In this document: piece by piece, positions 1 through 10,388 of the stretch | Position numbering within the stretch: position 1 is the first letter of the stretch | How the letters are laid out: the number at the start of each line of letters is the position of its first letter | Assembly (NCBI GenBank): GCA_024331125.1 | Contig: JANDJI010000005.1 | Span: 62,001 to 126,000, forward strand | DNA: 64,000 bases | Direction of reading: 5' to 3' | Origin: Nitrospira sp. | GTDB lineage: Bacteria; Nitrospirota; Nitrospiria; Nitrospirales; Nitrospiraceae | Translations under genes and position numbers: made by a program | Notes under the pieces: model-generated | Databases searched by the model: none | What the model saw: only the letters and a program-made list of their open reading frames with translations | Told to the model about the DNA's origin: nothing

Positions 1-3000
1 GCCGCTCTCCTCCGGTGATGACACGATCCACGATTCCGTTTCGCAGAATGACGAAATTCGTCGTTATGGCCGGAACGCGCGGACCGGGGAGAATGATTCC
101 GGTCAGGTTGAGGGGATCGCAGGCCGACAGTTTAATTTCCCGCCCTTCATCGTCTCCCCCCTTTCGAAGTGCCCGTACACTCTCGACCGCCTCCGGCAAC
201 GCAAACTGCTCGCCGACAAAACCGGTGACAAATCTCCCGCCGCGAATCTCCCCCGCCATTTCCATGCGACGATATTGAACGAGCAGATCCCGCCAGGGGA
301 GCGCCAGCGAGTCACGAATCAAGAGATCGCGAAACACCACCCCATAGCGCCGCAACAACCGGCGGGCGACGGACTCAATCACAGTGACCCCTTTCTGAAT
401 GTCGAGCCACGATTCGCCCGCCGATCCAGACCATCGGTCTCTCAGCCCTTGGCCATCGATTGTCACAGGACCTAGGTACATCGACCGCAACAGAGCCCAC
501 CTCCCGCTCGCGTGACGAGGACGATGACCTCTCGCTCGTCCCTCGCCCCGTCGCCGATGCGGATCGATCAAGGCGCGCAGGTTGTCGAACCCGTCGGCCG
601 TGGCGAGCCCGGCAGCCACCAATTCCCACAACCCCTGTTCCACCTCGCTGGGGAGGGCGCCGGTCGCCCGAACCAAGTCACCAAAAAAACAGGCCCCTTC
701 CTTGTGGAGCACAGTCATGATGGCTCGGCCTACCTCACTGAGCCCATTAGTGGGGCGCCCCCCTGCTGGATCTCTCGTACCCTGCACGGCCGCCAGCAGC
801 CAATCTCCCTCTTCACGGGGAAAGAGGCTGATCGGCGTGGCGCTGGTTGACACGATGCCGCGAGTTCGCCGGCCTCCAGTGGTCGCGTCAAGACCGGACA
901 AAAGTCTGTCATGAAGAGAAAGACGCCCCCATCCGACGGAGCCGCTCAAACAGAGTCGATCCAACCACTCCGGTTCATATCGCGCCAGTCGCACGCGCAA
1001 GAGGTGTGACTCCCACACAGAGGCCGGCGCTTCAAAACCCGCCAGTTGCCCGATAATCTCTGCCAGTCCCGATTCGCCGTGGAGACGAGCCGACGGAACG
1101 ACATGGTGCCATCGCAACAAGAATCGCATGAAGTCCGCCGCCGTGACAGGCTCGATTTCCCGCCGCAGTCGCCCTACCGTCAGGCGATGGATGCGAGCCA
1201 AGAGACGACGATGACACCATTCGACGGCTCGAACACCGTTGGATGACGAGGACCGAAATGATCCGCGGAGCACCTGCCCCGACTGCTCTAGACGGACCAT
1301 GGCCTGTTCCACCGGTCTGGCCGCAAAGCCAAGCTTCCCCGCCAACTCCTCGACCGTTGTCGGGCCGGCGCTTTCCATCCAGCCCAAAACGATGGCATCC
1401 AACACCGTTTCGTCCTGCCCGGCCAACCATCGGTCGATCCGATCTCGATTCTCAGCCGCCACCCAGGCGGTCACTCCAGACAGCACGAGCGAAGACGCCG
1501 GTGGGCCCAGCCGAAGGATACGACATGATGTGAGCAAATCAGAGACATAGGGCATCCACTCGGCAGGAATCGGCTCCGGCAGCCAGACCAATGTCAGGAG
1601 GGCATCGTGAAGTTCGTCTTCATCTCGCACGACAGGCCAAGATTCCTGCATCACCAGTTCGATGGCTGATGGATCGAGTGCGCCGATCGCTCCGGCCAAA
1701 TCTGGTGGCAGGGTCCGCCTGAGTTCCACAGCGCGAGCCCGCCGCTCTTCCAACGGCGCGTCATCGAGAAACGCATAGGGGTTGGCATTCAAGATCTCGT
1801 GCGAAAAGGGCGACGGAACCGGGGTATCCACCGCCACGCACCGGATAGTGCCCCGTTCGATTCGTTGGAGGATGGTTTGCAACCCCTCCAGATCCATGGC
1901 ATCCGTGAGGCAATCCTTGAAGGTCTCTCGAACCAGCGGGTGATCGGGAATCTGCCTGGTTCGTTCGCCGACCATGTTGTCCTGGCAGGCCAGCGCATCG
2001 GGGAAGACAGCCGCCAGTAAATCCTCCGCCTTCATCCGTTGGATGTGCGGAGGCACCTTCTTGCCCTGTGCGAATCGGAGCAGAGCCAAGGCTCGGCCGG
2101 CAGTCCACCGCCATCTCGTCATGAACATGGGCGATGGCAAGAGCGCCTGAATCAATATGTCCCTGACGGACGACGAACGGACATAGCCGAACACCGATTC
2201 CAACGGGAAACTGTGCCGCTCGCCGAGCGAAATGACGATCCCATTGTCCGTCGCCGCCGCTTGCAGTTCGAAATCAAATGTCAGACAGAACCGTTTACGG
2301 AGAGCCAAACCCCAGGCTCGGTTGATCCGGCCGCCGAACGGCGCATGAATCACCAACTGCATCCCTCCGCTCTCGTCGAAGAACCGTTCGGCCACGATGG
2401 TTTCCTGCGTCGGGACCGTGCCAAGCACGACTCGTCCGGCCAGCAGATACTCCATGATCTGTTGTGCCCCCCTCACATCCAAGCCACATTCTTGTTTGAA
2501 CCATTGAAGGGTGACTGGGGTTGTGTTGAACGAGTGAGCTCCCGCCGCTGATCCTTTCCCCTCGCGGTTTCCCGATTCCGGCACCCCTTGCTCGACCAAC
2601 CGAGTCTCCAGGTCCCGCCTCAGTTCGGAAACGGCCGCCGACAGTTCGGCCGTGCGGGAGGGGGCTTCGCCTCGCCAGAAGGGAATGGTCGGCGGGGCTC
2701 CCTGAGCGTCTTCAACACGAACCTTGCCTGCTTCGATCCCCTTGATGCACCAGGAGGTATTGCCGAGCAACATGATGTCGCCTGCGAGACTTTCGACGGC
2801 AAAATCTTCATCTACCGATCCCACCACCGTGCCGCCCGGTTCGGCGACGACTTGATAGGTCGCAGTTTCGGGAATGGCTCCGCCTGAAGTGATAGCGGCC
2901 AATCTGGCGCCACGCCGTGCCTTCAGCCGGCCATTGATTCGGTCGTGAAAAAGATAGGCCTGTCCCCTCCCCCGTTTGGTGGCGATGCCGGCCGCCAGCA

Positions 3001-4423
3001 TGTGAATGATCTGGTCAAACTCCGAACGGGCGAGATTTCGATAGGGGTAGGCTCGACGGCAGAGGATAAACAATTTTTCCTCTGACCATGGTCCGGTCGC
3101 GACCGATGCCACAATCTGCTGGGCCAAAATATCCAGCGGGGCATCGGGGATTTCGATCCGATCGAGCAGACCCTGTCGAATGGCTCGCACCAGCGCCGCA
3201 CACTCCACCACGTCGTCTCTCGTCAGTGCAAAGAGCCGTCCCTTGGGAATGGCCTTGATCCAATGGCCGGCCCGCCCGATTCGTTGGAGGCACGTCGCAA
3301 TGGCCCTGGGCGAGCCGATCTGACAGACGAGATCCACGGTTCCTACGTCGATGCCCAATTCGAGGGATGCCGTGGCGATCACCACTCGTGTCTTGCCGGC
3401 CTTCAACTGCTCTTCTGCCCGGAGACGAATCTGCCGTGACAGACTCCCATGGTGTGCCGCCACGACGTCCGGCCCCAGATCGGCAAGCCGTTCCTCCAAT
3501 GCATGGGCGACCCGCTCGGCCAGGCGCCTCGTGTTCACAAAGACCAAGGTTGATCGGTGCTGTCGAACCAGGTCGGCAAGGCGATCATAGCCATCCGCCC
3601 AGATGGCGTTGGTCGCCACGGCGCTCAACTCATCCTTTGGCACCTCCACGGCCAGGTCCAACTCTCGACGATGGCCGATGTCGATGATCGTGCAGGGTGC
3701 GTGGTCCTGAGCATCGAGTGCCGGGACAGAACCACTCGTGTATTCGCCCGTGACACGGAACGGATCTCGATTCCCCACCAGAAACCGTGCGACCAACTCG
3801 ATCGGCCTCTGGGTGGCCGAGAGGCCGATCCGTTGGGGTCTGGTTCCTATCAAGTCGTCCAGCCGTTCTAGCGAGAGGGCAAGGTGAGCACCCCGTTTGG
3901 TGGGCGCGACCGCATGGATTTCGTCCACAATGACTGTGTGGACCGTTCGGAGCATCGCTCGGCTTTTTTCCGCCGTGATCAGGATGAACAGCGACTCCGG
4001 CGTCGTCACCAGAATGTGGGGCGGCCGTTTGAGCATCCGTTGGCGATCGAGCACCGGCGTGTCGCCGGTCCTGACGAGCACGCGCAGATCCGGCATCAGA
4101 AATCCTTCCTGCAAAGCGGCCTGACCGATCTCGGCCAACGGCCTTTGCAGGTTTTTCTGCACATCGTTGCTCAGCGCCTTGAGCGGCGAGACATAGAGCA
4201 CCTGAGTCCGGTCTTCCAGCTCGTGCGCCAAGGCTTGTTGAAACAAGTGGTCGAGACAAGAAAGAAATGCGGCCAGGGTTTTCCCCGAACCGGTCGGTGC
4301 GGCGATCAAGACATCCGAGCCTGATCGAATGGCGGGCCAGGCCTTACGTTGCACGTCGGTCGGCTCACCGATGTGGGATAGGAACCAGTCGGCAATTAAA
4401 GGATGAAACTCGGAAAGCGGCAT
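1..4423 (-). CDS. lhr: Lhr-type large ATP-dependent helicase (3' end outside window)
   Basis: The minus frame opening at ATG 4423 stays open for about 1474 codons to the window edge. The N-terminus has a Q-like region, Walker A APTGSGKT near residue 40, a DEIH Walker B box, the SAT motif (LSATQRP) and a helicase C-terminal domain ending in QRIGRAGH. The far C-terminus reads DPLNLTGIILPG, typical of the Lhr C-terminal region. Lhr proteins are about 1400-1600 residues, so nearly all of it is present. They are 3'-5' DNA helicases linked to DNA repair. The start lies back to back with the plus-strand SDR gene. The start codon is inferred from the beginning of the helicase homology; no strong ribosome site is visible. 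Only the stop codon is missing from the window. Confidence 0.93.
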   Translation of the reverse strand, partial: MPLSEFHPLIADWFLSHIGEPTDVQRKAWPAIRSGSDVLIAAPTGSGKTLAAFLSCLDHLFQQALAHELEDRTQVLYVSPLKALSNDVQKNLQRPLAEIGQAALQEGFLMPDLRVLVRTGDTPVLDRQRMLKRPPHILVTTPESLFILITAEKSRAMLRTVHTVIVDEIHAVAPTKRGAHLALSLERLDDLIGTRPQRIGLSATQRPIELVARFLVGNRDPFRVTGEYTSGSVPALDAQDHAPCTIIDIGHRRELDLAVEVPKDELSAVATNAIWADGYDRLADLVRQHRSTLVFVNTRRLAERVAHALEERLADLGPDVVAAHHGSLSRQIRLRAEEQLKAGKTRVVIATASLELGIDVGTVDLVCQIGSPRAIATCLQRIGRAGHWIKAIPKGRLFALTRDDVVECAALVRAIRQGLLDRIEIPDAPLDILAQQIVASVATGPWSEEKLFILCRRAYPYRNLARSEFDQIIHMLAAGIATKRGRGQAYLFHDRINGRLKARRGARLAAITSGGAIPETATYQVVAEPGGTVVGSVDEDFAVESLAGDIMLLGNTSWCIKGIEAGKVRVEDAQGAPPTIPFWRGEAPSRTAELSAAVSELRRDLETRLVEQGVPESGNREGKGSAAGAHSFNTTPVTLQWFKQECGLDVRGAQQIMEYLLAGRVVLGTVPTQETIVAERFFDESGGMQLVIHAPFGGRINRAWGLALRKRFCLTFDFELQAAATDNGIVISLGERHSFPLESVFGYVRSSSVRDILIQALLPSPMFMTRWRWTAGRALALLRFAQGKKVPPHIQRMKAEDLLAAVFPDALACQDNMVGERTRQIPDHPLVRETFKDCLTDAMDLEGLQTILQRIERGTIRCVAVDTPVPSPFSHEILNANPYAFLDDAPLEERRARAVELRRTLPPDLAGAIGALDPSAIELVMQESWPVVRDEDELHDALLTLVWLPEPIPAEWMPYVSDLLTSCRILRLGPPASSLVLSGVTAWVAAENRDRIDRWLAGQDETVLDAIVLGWMESAGPTTVEELAGKLGFAARPVEQAMVRLEQSGQVLRGSFRSSSSNGVRAVEWCHRRLLARIHRLTVGRLRREIEPVTAADFMRFLLRWHHVVPSARLHGESGLAEIIGQLAGFEAPASVWESHLLRVRLARYEPEWLDRLCLSGSVGWGRLSLHDRLLSGLDATTGGRRTRGIVSTSATPISLFPREEGDWLLAAVQGTRDPAGGRPTNGLSEVGRAIMTVLHKEGACFFGDLVRATGALPSEVEQGLWELVAAGLATADGFDNLRALIDPHRRRGEGRARGHRPRHASGRWALLRSMYLGPVTIDGQGLRDRWSGSAGESWLDIQKGVTVIESVARRLLRRYGVVFRDLLIRDSLALPWRDLLVQYRRMEMAGEIRGGRFVTGFVGEQFALPEAVESVRALRKGGDDEGREIKLSACDPLNLTGIILPGPRVPAITTNFVILRNGIVDRVITGGER

Positions 4424-4535
4424 GGGATGGGATCTTACCATGCCCCGGGAGGACGCTCGATGGTATGAAAAAGAAGCCTCGTTGTTTTTCTTCTGCGCTT
4501 GTGAACAAGATGGGTCACGAAGGAGAGAAACGCAC

Positions 4536-5363
4536 GTGACCGCAGAGACCGTGAAACCATTGGTCATTCTGGGAACCGGTTACACCGGTCGATTGGTATA
4601 TGAGAGGGAACAGGCCCAAGATCGGGTTGTCTTCGCCACCAGCCGTGATCCGGATCGCCATCTTCCCTTTGTCCCACCGGAGCGCCGAATTCGTTTCGAT
4701 CTTGCAGATCGGGCGACATGGCGCAATCTCCCTCGTGATTCCAACCTCCTCTGGTGTTTTCCAGCCGAGCCGCTGGAACTCGTCCAAGAATTTGCCGGGG
4801 ATCTGACCGTTCGCCGTCTGGTGGTCTTGGGCAGTACCTCGGCCTATCAAATGACTCCGTCGCGCAACGACCCTCCCGCATGGGTTGATGAAACAGCACC
4901 GCTGGACAGATCAAAACCTCGCGTGCAAGGTGAGGAATGGCTAAGAACCACTTGTCAGGCCATCGTGTTGAGAGTTTCCGGCATCTATGGACCGGGGCGC
5001 CATCCTCTTAAGTGGATCAAACAGGGGCGGGTCGGTCCCTCACGCAAATATGTCAACTTGATCCACGTGGAAGACCTGGCGAACATCTGCCTGGTCGCAT
5101 TAGAACGAGGCGTTCGCGGAGAAGCCTACAATGTGAGCGACGGAACGCCACGAACCTGGCAAGAGATCTGCCACCTGGCGAGAGAACGATTCAGAGTTCA
5201 ACGAATGGTTGAAGTTGGAAATGATTCGGCCGGTAAACGCATTGCCAACGGCAAACTTCTCTCCTTGTTGGCTGCGGCAGGGAGCTCGCTCAGTTATCCT
5301 GATTTGACTCAAGCCCTTGAGCAACTTGCCATAGCAGAAGTCTCTAGCGAAGCAACGCCATGA
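4536..5363 (+). CDS. NAD(P)-dependent epimerase/dehydratase (extended SDR family)
   Basis: A 275-residue Rossmann protein. The N-terminus carries a dinucleotide-binding glycine motif (ILGTGYTGR). Further on are VLGSTSAY, the sugar-epimerase-like segment RVSGIYGPGRHP, a VNLIHVEDLA segment and YNVSDG, all typical of extended SDRs related to NAD-dependent epimerases (YeeZ-like). The canonical YxxxK is not obvious, so catalysis may be altered. I chose GTG 4536 because AGGAGA lies 8 nt upstream; the frame is open back to 4422 but that longer start would overlap the lhr start. The 3' end overlaps the convergent CPBP gene by about 20 nt. The substrate is unknown. Confidence 0.8.
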   Translation: MTAETVKPLVILGTGYTGRLVYEREQAQDRVVFATSRDPDRHLPFVPPERRIRFDLADRATWRNLPRDSNLLWCFPAEPLELVQEFAGDLTVRRLVVLGSTSAYQMTPSRNDPPAWVDETAPLDRSKPRVQGEEWLRTTCQAIVLRVSGIYGPGRHPLKWIKQGRVGPSRKYVNLIHVEDLANICLVALERGVRGEAYNVSDGTPRTWQEICHLARERFRVQRMVEVGNDSAGKRIANGKLLSLLAAAGSSLSYPDLTQALEQLAIAEVSSEATP

Positions 5364-6882
5364 CCGTCAACGAGACAAACAGATTATTCGCCGCGTGAGC
5401 GACCATCCCGGGTAAGAGGCTCCCCGTCCTCTCATAGACCCAAGCCCACAGGATTCCGCTCCACCACACGCTGAGAAACCCGATCACGCCGTAGCCATGG
5501 GCGGCGGCGAAAATACCGGCGCTCACGAGCGCGGCGGGAGCAAAGGGCAATCGGCGGCGGAGGGTGGCGAACAACAATCCTCGAAAGGCGAACTCTTCAA
5601 AGACCGGCGCGAAGACGAGGTATTCCAAGAGACTTACCGTCAACGTCGCTCCCGTCCCCCAAACCAAATCGGCATCGAACCATTCCGTCCAATGGTTCGT
5701 GATCTCCACTCGTTCAAGGGCCTGTCCGATCACCCATTCGCCCCAGAGTCCCGCCGCAATCGCACCCAACGATGCGACAGCCAATCGGCCAAGGTTGTCT
5801 CGGTCAATGTGAAAACCGAACGCCCTCCGGATATCGAGCCCGGCCGGCTTGAGGAGATGGACATGGGCCAGAATCAACAGAGGAAGGTTGGCCAAGGGGA
5901 TTGCCACGACCTTAATCAATAAGGAATCGATTGGCGGCGCCAAGAGAAACACAATGGTGATCAGGGCCCCCATCGCGCCTCCGTGCAGCAACACGGCCGT
6001 GCCGACCTCGGCGGCCCATGGAGGGGGAACACCGGAACCGGCAAGACGGATACAATCCGGCCGGACTTTTCGTCGTCGAATGATCGTTGCCAATGCAAAG
6101 GAACCGACGATGACACAGAACAGCTCAGCAAACAGAAGGCCGTTCAATCGATCCTGAAGCCGAGATCCCTGCCGTTCAACCGGCTTCTCCAGGGCGACGA
6201 GGAGATCGCCGTCTCCCGACCGTTGCGCCAACCTGGTGACAAGGGTCCTGTAAAACCATCCATCCGGCAGAACTTCAGCCAAGGTTGCTTGCAACTCCGC
6301 AGCCCGTTCATTGTCCAACTCCTCAGAACCGTAAGCCGCCTCGATCCACCCGGCATAGAGAGGCATCGGCGCGGGAAGCTCCCGCCACGTCTGGATCTCG
6401 GCCAGCACGTCCTGTTCTTGCCCCTCTTCCGCTTGGAGAATCGCAAGTCGTAACTTCGAGGGCGGGTCATCCGTGGCCTCAACCAGCTCTTGATACCACT
6501 GAATGGCGAGCAGCCGTTCATAGTCGTTGCTCCCGACCATCCATTCGGTCAGCCGCTGTTGCCAGGGGGGAAGACGGCGAAGTTCCTCTTGCGCCTCCAT
6601 CATGCGCCCGACCATCAGATCAAGAGCCCGATCCGGCTCTTCAACACGATGAAGCGGCGGCACCGTCGCGGAAAACCAGAGCAGCGATCCAAAAACCGAG
6701 AGCAGCAGCGCCGCCGAGATCAGACTCACCACGCGCGAGAAAGACGAGCCGAACGGATTGTCAGGACGATGAAGGGCCGGCTCAGGGGCGATTGTTCCCA
6801 TGCCCGTCCCCATGTCCGTTTCCATGTTTTGGGGGTTCATGGTGTGGGTGAGGTCGGGCGGCATCGGGCATGACTGTACCAC
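5344..6882 (-). CDS. CPBP-family intramembrane metalloprotease (CAAX protease-like)
   Basis: A 512-residue membrane protein. Residues about 45-70 form a first membrane segment, followed by a soluble helical region of about 170 residues rich in W, E and L, then a set of C-terminal membrane segments. The C-terminal half has the Abi/CPBP signature: EEFAFRG (EExxxR), then AAAHGYG and HAANN, which supply the metal and catalytic residues in this family. The large extracytoplasmic N-terminal region is longer than in minimal CPBP proteins. The N-terminus is uncertain: several in-frame ATGs lie within the first 30 codons (6840, 6825, 6813, 6801) and none has a convincing ribosome site except weakly 6813. 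The substrate is unknown. Confidence 0.82.
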   Translation of the reverse strand: MVQSCPMPPDLTHTMNPQNMETDMGTGMGTIAPEPALHRPDNPFGSSFSRVVSLISAALLLSVFGSLLWFSATVPPLHRVEEPDRALDLMVGRMMEAQEELRRLPPWQQRLTEWMVGSNDYERLLAIQWYQELVEATDDPPSKLRLAILQAEEGQEQDVLAEIQTWRELPAPMPLYAGWIEAAYGSEELDNERAAELQATLAEVLPDGWFYRTLVTRLAQRSGDGDLLVALEKPVERQGSRLQDRLNGLLFAELFCVIVGSFALATIIRRRKVRPDCIRLAGSGVPPPWAAEVGTAVLLHGGAMGALITIVFLLAPPIDSLLIKVVAIPLANLPLLILAHVHLLKPAGLDIRRAFGFHIDRDNLGRLAVASLGAIAAGLWGEWVIGQALERVEITNHWTEWFDADLVWGTGATLTVSLLEYLVFAPVFEEFAFRGLLFATLRRRLPFAPAALVSAGIFAAAHGYGVIGFLSVWWSGILWAWVYERTGSLLPGMVAHAANNLFVSLTVMALLR

Positions 6883-7069
6883 GGCCGAAAGCCGGTTCCC
6901 TACCCCTCGAAATGGCTAGAGGGGCAACCCAAAGTAGTCGCTGGAAGGAGGGGAAGGAAACGATGGGCCTCTTCTCTTGCTGATACGGCGCGAACAGGCC
7001 ATGGCCTCCCCATAGGAACTTGGCTATACTGGGGCCGGCATAGAAACGAAAGATCGGGGGGAGGCGACC

Positions 7070-8302
7070 GTGAGGCAGGGCCGAAGACCAGGACACAAGA
7101 CGATCGCGATTCAACGAGCCTGTCTCATCGACGGAACCGGATCAACGATCGATCACGCCACGATTCTGATTCGAGGGGCTCACATCGCGGCCCTCGGCCC
7201 CAGCCGAACCATCACCGTTCCGCCTGACGCGATGCGGATCAATGGCCGAGGCCTGACGATCTTACCGGGGCTGATCGACTGTCACGTGCATCTTTGCCTC
7301 GGAGCGGAGCCTGACGTGGTGTCAACCTTGGAGTCGGAGCAGCCGTCCTATACTCTGCTCAAATCCGCACGGCACGCTCGACAGACGTTGGAAGCCGGCA
7401 TCACCACCGTGCGCGACGTCGGTTCACGGGACCACTCAATCTTTGCCCTGAAACAGGCGATCGAAGCGGGCCTCCAACCAGGACCTCGTATCATCGGAGC
7501 CGGTCAAGTCTTGTGCATGGTGGGCGGCCATGCCCGTTTTATCGGGCGGGAAGTCCAGGGAACGGAGCAGGTCCGTGAAGCCGTCGCCGCTCAGGTCGTC
7601 GCGGGAGCGCAAGTCATCAAAGTGATCGCCTCCGGCGGGGTCCTCACGCCGGGCACCTCTCCCGACGAGGCTCAAATGACGGTCGAAGAACTTCAGGCCG
7701 CAGTCGAAGAGGCGAAGCGAATGGGACGCAAGGTCGCCGCCCATGCCCATGGAGCGACCGGCATGACCAACGCCATCCAAGCCGGCGCCCGTTCGATCGA
7801 ACATGCGACCTTGCTGGACGACAAGACGGCCGACCTGTTTGAACGCCATGCGGTTTATGTAGTTCCCACCCTCTCGGCCCTGGCCACCACCGCAGCCTGT
7901 CGGCGTGGATGCGGCATCCCGGACAGTGCGCTCGACAAGGCCAGGGCCATGACCAAACGGCACCAGGCCGGCTTCAAACTGGCCCATCGACGAGGGCTCT
8001 TGATCGCCATGGGTACCGACGCCGGCACGCCGTTCAACTATCACGGCGACAACGTGCAGGAATTAGAACGGATGGTAGCGCTCGGTATGACGCCGATGGA
8101 GGCCATCATGGCCTCGACCTCGCAAGCGGCCCGTTTGATCGGCATCGACAAGGAAATCGGCTCGCTCGCGCGGGGCATGATCGCCGACCTGCTGATGATC
8201 GATGGCGACCCGCTGACCCATATCGACCATTTGCGTGATCGCAGTCGGATTCTCGGCATCATGCAGGCGGGGCGTTTTGTGGCGGGACCCTTGGCGCAAT
8301 AA
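7070..8302 (+). CDS. Metal-dependent amidohydrolase (imidazolonepropionase/prolidase-like)
   Basis: A 410-residue protein with the amidohydrolase TIM-barrel set: DCHVHL (metal HxH) near residue 70, a lysine in VIKVIASGG that fits the carbamylated or bridging lysine position, HAHG, EHATL, and the late metal aspartate in GTDAGTP. The C-terminus returns to the small beta domain (GMIADLLMIDGDP), as in secreted or cytosolic Xaa-Pro dipeptidase-like amidohydrolases. There is no signal peptide. GTG 7070 is preceded by GGGGGAGG, a strong ribosome site. The gene converges on the J-domain gene with a 4 nt gap. The exact substrate (cyclic amide or dipeptide) cannot be read from the sequence. Confidence 0.88.
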   Translation: MRQGRRPGHKTIAIQRACLIDGTGSTIDHATILIRGAHIAALGPSRTITVPPDAMRINGRGLTILPGLIDCHVHLCLGAEPDVVSTLESEQPSYTLLKSARHARQTLEAGITTVRDVGSRDHSIFALKQAIEAGLQPGPRIIGAGQVLCMVGGHARFIGREVQGTEQVREAVAAQVVAGAQVIKVIASGGVLTPGTSPDEAQMTVEELQAAVEEAKRMGRKVAAHAHGATGMTNAIQAGARSIEHATLLDDKTADLFERHAVYVVPTLSALATTAACRRGCGIPDSALDKARAMTKRHQAGFKLAHRRGLLIAMGTDAGTPFNYHGDNVQELERMVALGMTPMEAIMASTSQAARLIGIDKEIGSLARGMIADLLMIDGDPLTHIDHLRDRSRILGIMQAGRFVAGPLAQ

Positions 8303-8306
8303 CCGT

Positions 8307-8945
8307 CTATTGTCGTTCGTAGAACAGCTCCAGCGCCGAGGCGATGCCGTGCAACCGTCCCTTTCTGAAGGAGGCCTCAAGCCGATGGGACAGTCGCCGG
8401 ACTTCCCGTTCGTCATCGCGGTTGACCACTCCCTGCGACACCATCATCTCCGTGGCGACATTGACGAGCCGCTCCGCTCGATCCCGCATGACGTCCGTCA
8501 CAAACTCGTCCACCACCTCGGCGGCTCGACCCTGCACGATCGGCTCGACAAAGGAATCGTAGCCTTGGGCCGCCACCGTTCGCTCTCGAATAAGCGCCAA
8601 CTCCGTTTTGACACGAGAAAGATTCCGCATCATGACGGCGAACAATTCTTTACGCCCTTCCTCGAAGAGCGTCCGTTCCATGTCTTCAAGAACGGCGTCG
8701 AGATCAACCGCCTCGGCACGAGGCTCGACTCCCCAGGACAGCCGGTCGTAACTGCGTCTGGTCTCGGGATCGCCGATGATTTCATAGGCGGCGTTGATTC
8801 TTCTGATGGTCTCTTCGGCTTCGCGGCTTCCGGGATTGCGGTCGGGATGATGTTGCAAAACCAGCTTCCGGTAGGCTTTTTTGATGTCGTCGTCCGAAGC
8901 CTCCCGCGAGACGCCCAAAATCCGATAGTAATCCACCCATGCCAT
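8307..8945 (-). CDS. J-domain (DnaJ-like) co-chaperone protein
   Basis: Residues 1-65 are a complete J domain: [25 protein letters not shown] with the diagnostic HPD tripeptide, then [18 protein letters not shown]. No glycine/phenylalanine linker or zinc-finger domain follows. The rest (about residues 75-212) is charged and helical with no recognised domain, so this is a class III-like J protein that would stimulate a DnaK ATPase for particular clients. I chose ATG 8945 (MAWVDYY) because it begins the domain directly; an in-frame extension to 9101 is basic, low in complexity and overlaps the upstream gene start. Confidence 0.88.
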   Translation of the reverse strand: MAWVDYYRILGVSREASDDDIKKAYRKLVLQHHPDRNPGSREAEETIRRINAAYEIIGDPETRRSYDRLSWGVEPRAEAVDLDAVLEDMERTLFEEGRKELFAVMMRNLSRVKTELALIRERTVAAQGYDSFVEPIVQGRAAEVVDEFVTDVMRDRAERLVNVATEMMVSQGVVNRDDEREVRRLSHRLEASFRKGRLHGIASALELFYERQ

Positions 8946-9088
8946 GGCGGCGACTATAGCATGGGCCGGATGCCGCTTCACACGCCGGCCCGTCCTCGGA
9001 CGATGCAGTCCGAATCGGCCATGCCTACGCCGCTTCTTTTCCCTCCGCCCTCTCAACGAATCGTCGACTTGAGCAACGGAGTTCTCTC

Positions 9089-10351
9089 GTGAAGGGGACA
9101 TCCTGGCGGAGCGACGTGACCTCGTATCAATGGCTGGTGTTGTTCGTCGCCTGGCTCGGCTGGGTGTTCGACGCCATGGACGCGACGATCTACGCCATCG
9201 TGCTGCATCCGGCTTTGCATGAACTGCTCATGGTCGGCGACGGTTCTCCTTCCTCTGAACAAATCGGGTGGTACGGCGGCATCATTTTCTCGATTTTCCT
9301 GATCGGCTGGGCGATCGGCGGCATCACGTTCGGCATCCTGGCCGATCGATTCGGTCGCACCAAGGTCCTGATGGCCACCATCCTCATCTATGCCGTCTTT
9401 ACCGGCGCCGCGGCTCTTTCTGAAACCTGGTGGCACCTGGCCCTGTTCCGTTTCCTCACGGCGCTCGGCATCGGCGGGGAATGGGCTGCCGGCGCTTCCA
9501 TTGTCGCGGAGACTTGGCCGGAGGAGAAGCGGGCCAAGGCGGCCGGCCTGTTACAGTCGGCCTGGGCCGTGGGGTTTTTTCTGGCCGCCGGATTGAACCT
9601 GGCGCTCAAGGCATCGAGCTGGCGGACGCTCTTCCTGGTCGGCGTGCTTCCCGCCTTCGTCGCCTTGTTGGTCCGATGGTGGGTCAAAGAGCCGGAACGA
9701 TGGCGCCTCGCGCATGCCCGGCAGACTCTGCCTCTCTCGGCCATTTTTAAAGGCAACCTGCGGCGATCCACATTGGTCGGCTCGACGTTGGCTTTTGTCG
9801 CCGTATTCGGACTGTGGGGCGCCACTAATTGGGCGCCGGTCCTGGTGCGGGAGATGCCGGAAGTCAAACACCTGGAACAGGCGGCGGTCTCCGCCCAAGT
9901 GAGTTATGCGATTATGGCGCTAAATGGCGGCGCGATTTTTGGGTATCTCAGTTTCGGCCCCTTGGCCGACCGGTTCGGGCGGCGGCCGATTTTCGCGTTC
10001 ATGTGCCTCGGAAGCCTGGTGATGCTCCCGACGACCTATCTCTTTCCGGCCGGCTATACCGAGTTATTGTTCCTGCTCCCTGTCCTTGGATTCTTCAACA
10101 ACGGTATCTTCAGCGGGTTCCCCATTTATCTTCCTGAACTCTATCCGACCCTTCTCAGGGCGACCGGGGCCGGCTTTTGTTTCAATGCCGGGCGGGTATT
10201 GGCCTCCGTCTCGCCGTTTCTCACCGGATGGCTCGTCGCCTCATCGGGCTCCTTTGGGCGGGCTGCCAGCACCATCGCCCTGATCTATCTGCTCGGACTC
10301 GCGGCACTGGCGTTCGCGCCGGAAACCAAGGGACGACGGTTGCCCGAGTAA
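9089..10351 (+). CDS. MFS transporter, AAHS/sugar-porter-like
   Basis: A 420-residue protein with twelve predicted membrane segments. The first helix has [12 protein letters not shown], resembling the D-containing first helix of aromatic-acid/H+ symporters and sialic-acid transporter-like proteins. The loop 2-3 motif A is ADRFGRTK, repeated as ADRFGRRP between helices 8 and 9. [10 protein letters not shown] near the C-terminus is the PETKG motif of the sugar-porter type. It starts at GTG 9089. A role in uptake of an organic acid or sugar is inferred from the family only; no catabolic genes are adjacent. Confidence 0.9.
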   Translation: MKGTSWRSDVTSYQWLVLFVAWLGWVFDAMDATIYAIVLHPALHELLMVGDGSPSSEQIGWYGGIIFSIFLIGWAIGGITFGILADRFGRTKVLMATILIYAVFTGAAALSETWWHLALFRFLTALGIGGEWAAGASIVAETWPEEKRAKAAGLLQSAWAVGFFLAAGLNLALKASSWRTLFLVGVLPAFVALLVRWWVKEPERWRLAHARQTLPLSAIFKGNLRRSTLVGSTLAFVAVFGLWGATNWAPVLVREMPEVKHLEQAAVSAQVSYAIMALNGGAIFGYLSFGPLADRFGRRPIFAFMCLGSLVMLPTTYLFPAGYTELLFLLPVLGFFNNGIFSGFPIYLPELYPTLLRATGAGFCFNAGRVLASVSPFLTGWLVASSGSFGRAASTIALIYLLGLAALAFAPETKGRRLPE

Positions 10352-10388
10352 CCCTTGACTTGAACGATCCCCGCATTATCTTCCGGCC

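Noticed and set aside
3630..4259. 209-codon minus frame
   Set aside because: It is rich in R, P, H and G and is a shadow of the lhr gene, which occupies another minus frame over the same bases.
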